Shown here: positions 59,731 through 64,000 of the stretch, one piece after another
Layout of the letters: the number at the start of each line of letters is the position of its first letter
Numbering within the stretch: position 1 is the stretch's first letter
Assembly (NCBI GenBank): GCA_946699065.1
Contig: CAMPDV010002894.1
Coordinates: 1 to 64,000 of the forward strand
DNA length: 64,000 nucleotides
Reading direction: 5' to 3'
From: Loxodes magnus
Lineage: Eukaryota; Ciliophora; Karyorelictea; Loxodida; Loxodidae
Made by a program: the position numbers and the translations under genes
The notes under the pieces: generated by a model
What the model saw: only the letters and a program-made list of their open reading frames with translations
Told to the model about the DNA's origin: nothing
The model's database searches: none

Positions 59731-62700
59731 ATGAAGCAAATCCTTATAGCTTTTGTTCTTTTTCAATTCTCTCTTATTCTAAGCTAGGCGGCTCAGGTTT
59801 ATGTGACTACTCCTGAGGTTTTCAAGAAGCTTGGACTTAATTTCTCTAACGGCTCGAAGGAATTCCCTTTCACTTCGCTCTCTTAGGTTCTCTTTGAATT
59901 AAGTGAAGGAAGTTTTCACAATGTCTATTTATCTCCTCATGAGCATTTTCTAAATTGTTTGAATTGTCCTTGATGCTTAAATGAATGTGAAATCATAAGA
60001 GGAGGATTTCAAGCAAAGCTTCCTAAGTCAATCTTTATTTAGACCTACGAAAAATGTTTAAGTGAGTTTTATTCTTCTATGTGTTTAAATAAAAAACAGA
60101 ATTCAACAGTAAAAGTAAAAAAAACGGATATAACTCTCATTTTATAAAACGATTATTTAAACATAAACAATTTAATTATAGATGGGTAGTTATTACTTGA
60201 TGGAAAATCATGTGACTAAGTAGATTGCTCTTAATATAATAAAAACTGTTTCATTAGAGCAACTAACTCCTTCATGTTCTTTTACAATATCAATATTATC
60301 AATTTAGCAGCTAGATTCAATAGTTATTTTTATTTAAAGAGCAGCGCGATAAGTTTTTAATAATCATCTATTTATAAAAATCAGCCAAGTAATGAAGGAT
60401 AATTTTTATAAGCTTAAAGTTCGGAAGTTTATATAGTAGATAGTAAAATTATTGGAAATGGAATAAAAGTCATAAATGCAGTGAAAGGCCATTTGCTGGT
60501 TTATAATTCAATTTTTTATTAAAATGTAGCATTATGAACTGCTATAAATTCATTTGAATCTACCTTATAAATATATAACTCCTAATTTATTAATAATTAA
60601 GGTTAGTTTGGTGGAGTAATATTTGCATATAATACAGAACTATATTTGCTTGATAGTAAGTTTTTAAGCAATAAAGGACTTTATAATGGAGGGGCTTTAT
60701 ATTCAGATAATTCTAACTTATATTTTTATAACAGTTAATTTATTTCTAACTAAGCTTAAGAAGGAGGATCCTTATATATTTTAGATAGTGATATAAGCAT
60801 TATTTAAAGCAGCTAGTTTACTTAAAATATAGCAGAATAATAGGGAGGAGCTATTTATGCTAAGAATACATAAATGGAATTAATTTTAAACAGTTAGTTC
60901 ATAGAGAACTCAGCAGCATCAGGAGGAGCTATTTATATATAATATTCTGCAATCCTTTCAATATTAAGCTCCTCTTTTATATAAAATTAAGCAGACTGAG
61001 GAGGATCATTATTATCACTAGTTTCTAATATAAGTGAAATATCGAACATTACATCATATGAAAACATAGCTATTTCAAATGGGGGAGGGTTCTTAGGTTC
61101 GTAATAATCAAATATTAATTTTATAAGAAACAGTCAGTTTATTAAAAATACTGCTTTTTGATAAGGAGGTGCTATATTTGCATTGAGCTCTAGTTTTGTT
61201 GAAATAAGTAATAATACTTTTACTCTTAGTTATGCTTAATACTCAGGAGGAAGTATTAATTTATGGTTTTCTAATATAAGCATAATAGCAGAAAATAAAT
61301 TTACTCAAAATTAGGCTGATTAGTTTGGAGGAGCCATATACTGCTTGTCTTCGAATATCTAGCAAATAAAAAATAGTTTATTCAAAGAAAATCTAGCGAA
61401 TAATGGAGGAGGATTGCTTTTATAGCATTCTTTAGTACTTGAAATTTTTAATATATTCAGTAAAATGAATTGTGCAACTTCATCGGGAGGGTTTCTAGAA
61501 TTACGGGATTCTATTATACATACTTTAAGAGATAATTAGTTTTATCATAATTATGCTTCTACTAAAGGAGGAGCTTTTGAAGTTACTTAATTTTCTGAGA
61601 TTTAGGAAATTGAAGGAAACATTTTCTTTTAAAATACAGCAGGATGCTTTGACGTATCTAAATTTTCTAAAGTGGAACTATTTATAAATAACTTTTTTAT
61701 GCAAAACAAAGCAAATAATAGAGGAGCCAGTATTTGAATCTAAGACTCTTCCGTTTTTCTTATTGAAAACTGTACTTTTATTGAAAATATTGCTAAGGAA
61801 GGAGGTTCCATTTATAGTTAAGATTCAAATATAACATTGATTTAAAATAATAGGGCTATAAGTAATGTAGCCTTAACAAAATAAGGAGGATTTTTAGCTT
61901 TAGAGGCTTCTAATGTCACTAGTATTTCTTCTAATTCCTTTAGTTATAACTAAGCTGGTTAGTTTGGAGGAGTTATAGCCTTAACATGATAATCAGAGAT
62001 TAATACTATTAAAGACAATTATTTTAGCAACAACACAGCTTTATAAGGAGGCTGCTTGTATTTATAAGACTCTACTTTTAATTTAATTACCAACAACTAA
62101 TTTCTATCAAATGAAGCATTAGATTATGGGGGAGTTATTTTTACTAATAATGGCGTAATAAACTTTGTTGATAATTGCTTATTTGATGATAACTAAGCAA
62201 ATTATGGAGGTGCTATATATACATACTTCTCCTAAGTTACTTCTATTCAAAACGTAATTGCTCGAAGAAACAAAGCTTTAGTATGGAATGGAGGATTTTT
62301 ATTTTATTAGAATTCTAATTTAACTTAAATAAAAAATAGCATCTTTACTGAAAATACTGCATTTAGGTAAGGAGGAGTTTTAGCTTTTTACTTCGATGTA
62401 TATCAAAATAAATTAGAAATCTATAATAATTCCTTTATCTCCAACTAAGCTTTTCATGGAAGTATCGCGTATTTCATGAGGTAAAAAGTGATTCTTTCAG
62501 ATTTGGAAGTTTTTGATAACTTAGCTTTAGAATAAGGAGGACTGTATTTGGATTAATCAGAAGCTAACATTTCTTATATTAATACTTAGTATAATAAAGC
62601 TAATAAAGGAGCTTTTATTTATAGCTTTTACTCTAGCATTTATTTATAGCATATTAAGTCTGTCAAAAACTAAGCTTTTGACGCAGGAGGTTTTATTTAC

Positions 62701-64000
62701 TAGTAAAATGGGTTTTTATAAATAAGCTAAATAACAGTATCAGAAAGCAAAGCAAAATATGGAAGCTGCTTATATATAACAGAAGCTGAATCAGTTTTGA
62801 TAAAAGACAGTTATTTTAATGGTAATGAAGCTTCTGATGGAAGCTTATTAGAAATAGCAAACATCAATAGCTTATAAGTTTAGAAATGCTAATTCCATAA
62901 GAACTCAGGTGGTGGTATTTTATATGGTGCTTAAATGAAGGAATGGTTGATTGATAGGAGTGACTTTAGCTATAATATCGCTTAATGAGGTTTAATAAAA
63001 GCTATAAGTGTAAATACATGAATAATAGAGAGTGAAATGAAATGAAATGTTATTAATAGTGGAGCTTTAGTAGAGATAACTAATAAGAACTTTAGCTTAC
63101 TTGACTGTTAAATTCAGTTTAATTCTAATATATATGGAACTATGGTTTCTTTAACTAAGACAGTTAGTAAAATAATTAACTCTACATTTAGTGGAAATTT
63201 AGGAATGGAAGGGTCTTCAATAAAGTCATAGTTTAGTGACTAAGAAATAATAGGAAGCTTATTCTATAACAATAAAGTGCGAGATATTGGAGGAGCCATA
63301 GTAGGAAGCTAAGACAAAGTTAGAATTTATAACAGTACGTTTATGAAAAATGAAGCTTTTGAAGGAGCAGTTTTCTATTTTTCGTAAGTAAATTGTTAAA
63401 TGGAAGATATTAAAGTTTATGATAACTAAGCTAATATAGGAGGGTGCATGAAATCATAGCAATCTAATATTACGATTAAATATTCCCAATTCTATAATAA
63501 CTTAGCAGATGAAGGAGCTGTTTTTCACTTCTCCAAAACGAACTTAATAGTAAGTTAAGTAAGTGTTTATAAAAATAAAGCTAAAAGTAAAGGGGGAGTA
63601 ATTTTTATGGAGCTTAGAAGTACTTTGAATTTAAATGATGCTTTAGTTACTAATAATGAAGCAGATGAAGGAGCTTTTATATTCAATCAGAACTCTCTAT
63701 TTCAAATAAGCAATACTCAAATCTATGATAATAAAGCCTTTACTGTTGGAATTATTAATCTATGGACTGCTAAATAGTTACAACCAAATATTTTAAGAAA
63801 CACCAATCTATTTAATAATCATATGAAGACTAGTCTAATTTTCGCTTACTAAAGTAGATTAAATCTCTAAAACCTTCAAATTCTATCAAATCAAGCACTT
63901 TAGTATTCATCAGGAATACATTGTCAAAATTCTGAAATCTTTATTGAACAAACTTAGTTCTAGAATCAATAAGCACTAACTGGTACTTTCATAAGGGGAG
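59731..64000 (+). CDS. Giant surface protein with Pmp-like GG repeats (copy 2, 3'-partial)
   Basis: Same start and signal peptide as copy 1. Open in one frame for about 1,420 codons to the window end with TAA/TAG as Gln and TGA as Trp. Dozens of repeats of the form N-x-x-F-x-x-N-x-A-x-x-x-G-G-A-I-Y, e.g. I-A-E-Q-Q-G-G-A-I-Y-A and N-Q-A-D-Q-F-G-G-A-I-Y. Beta-helix-like extracellular region; the Cys-rich and membrane part must lie beyond 64000. A compensated indel pair near 60070-60095 changes about nine residues relative to copy 1. Since this copy keeps the frame where copy 1 does not, it is probably the functional one. Confidence 0.85.

Larger units (their letters stand above)
45996..64000. 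repeat. Large direct duplication, copy 2 (runs off the window)
   Basis: Matches 289-16474. Homology begins abruptly at ATTACAATCTCAAGG. Contains two retroposons absent from copy 1 (46073-47031 and 54088-54931). Confidence 0.93.

Noticed and set aside
1-64000. CRISPR arrays, telomere repeats, rRNA or bacterial-type operons
   Set aside because: No regular repeat-spacer pattern, telomeric repeat, rRNA-like block or Shine-Dalgarno-linked genes seen.

Overview
The window reads as ciliate DNA, roughly three-quarters A+T, from a lineage with three reassigned stop codons. TAA and TAG fall where glutamine is expected, and TGA falls repeatedly at one tryptophan-like position of zinc knuckles, a reverse transcriptase and surface-protein repeats. 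TGA also seems to be the terminator. Among ciliates, this combination is established for Condylostoma and for karyorelicts such as Loxodes and Parduczia, so I infer a karyorelict- or heterotrich-like ciliate. I cannot tell germline from somatic DNA. Searches using the universal or ordinary ciliate code miss almost every gene here.

Layout. 289-16474 and 45996-64000 are two direct copies, about 47.5 kb apart, of a segment of at least 16 kb. Each copy holds an old CCHC-ORF retroposon remnant, minus-strand LINE debris (LINE-A), a SINE-like element, long A+T-rich spacers and the start of a very large surface-protein gene with about 60 GG-A-I-Y-type repeats. The first copy of that gene is complete but carries many one-base indels. 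The second reads cleanly until the window ends. The second copy has two extra 0.84-0.96 kb retroposons with 16 bp target duplications.

The middle (20.7-45.9 kb) is a gene-bearing region: a minus-strand gene at 20.8-21.6 kb, a minus-strand gene at 23.2-24.5 kb interrupted by a retroposon, a large plus-strand gene at 24.9-28.1 kb containing a SINE-like insertion, a tandem pair of minus-strand paralogues (29.3-32.6 and 37.3-40.4 kb), and further minus-strand genes at 33.5-35.0 and 44.9-45.8 kb. Frame changes inside them can in two cases be explained by very short GT-AG introns (23 and 32 nt). I recognise no function for most of them.

The most interesting system is a family of compact retroposons whose only gene encodes a basic/coiled-coil protein with a CCHC zinc knuckle followed by a G-x-I-Y motif. 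They have no reverse transcriptase, and their 3' ends resemble that of a nearby LINE (LINE-B, 41.1-42.7 kb) and a GC-rich SINE-like element (26.0-26.3 kb). This looks like a LINE with ORF1-only and non-coding parasites, comparable in logic to mammalian HAL1.
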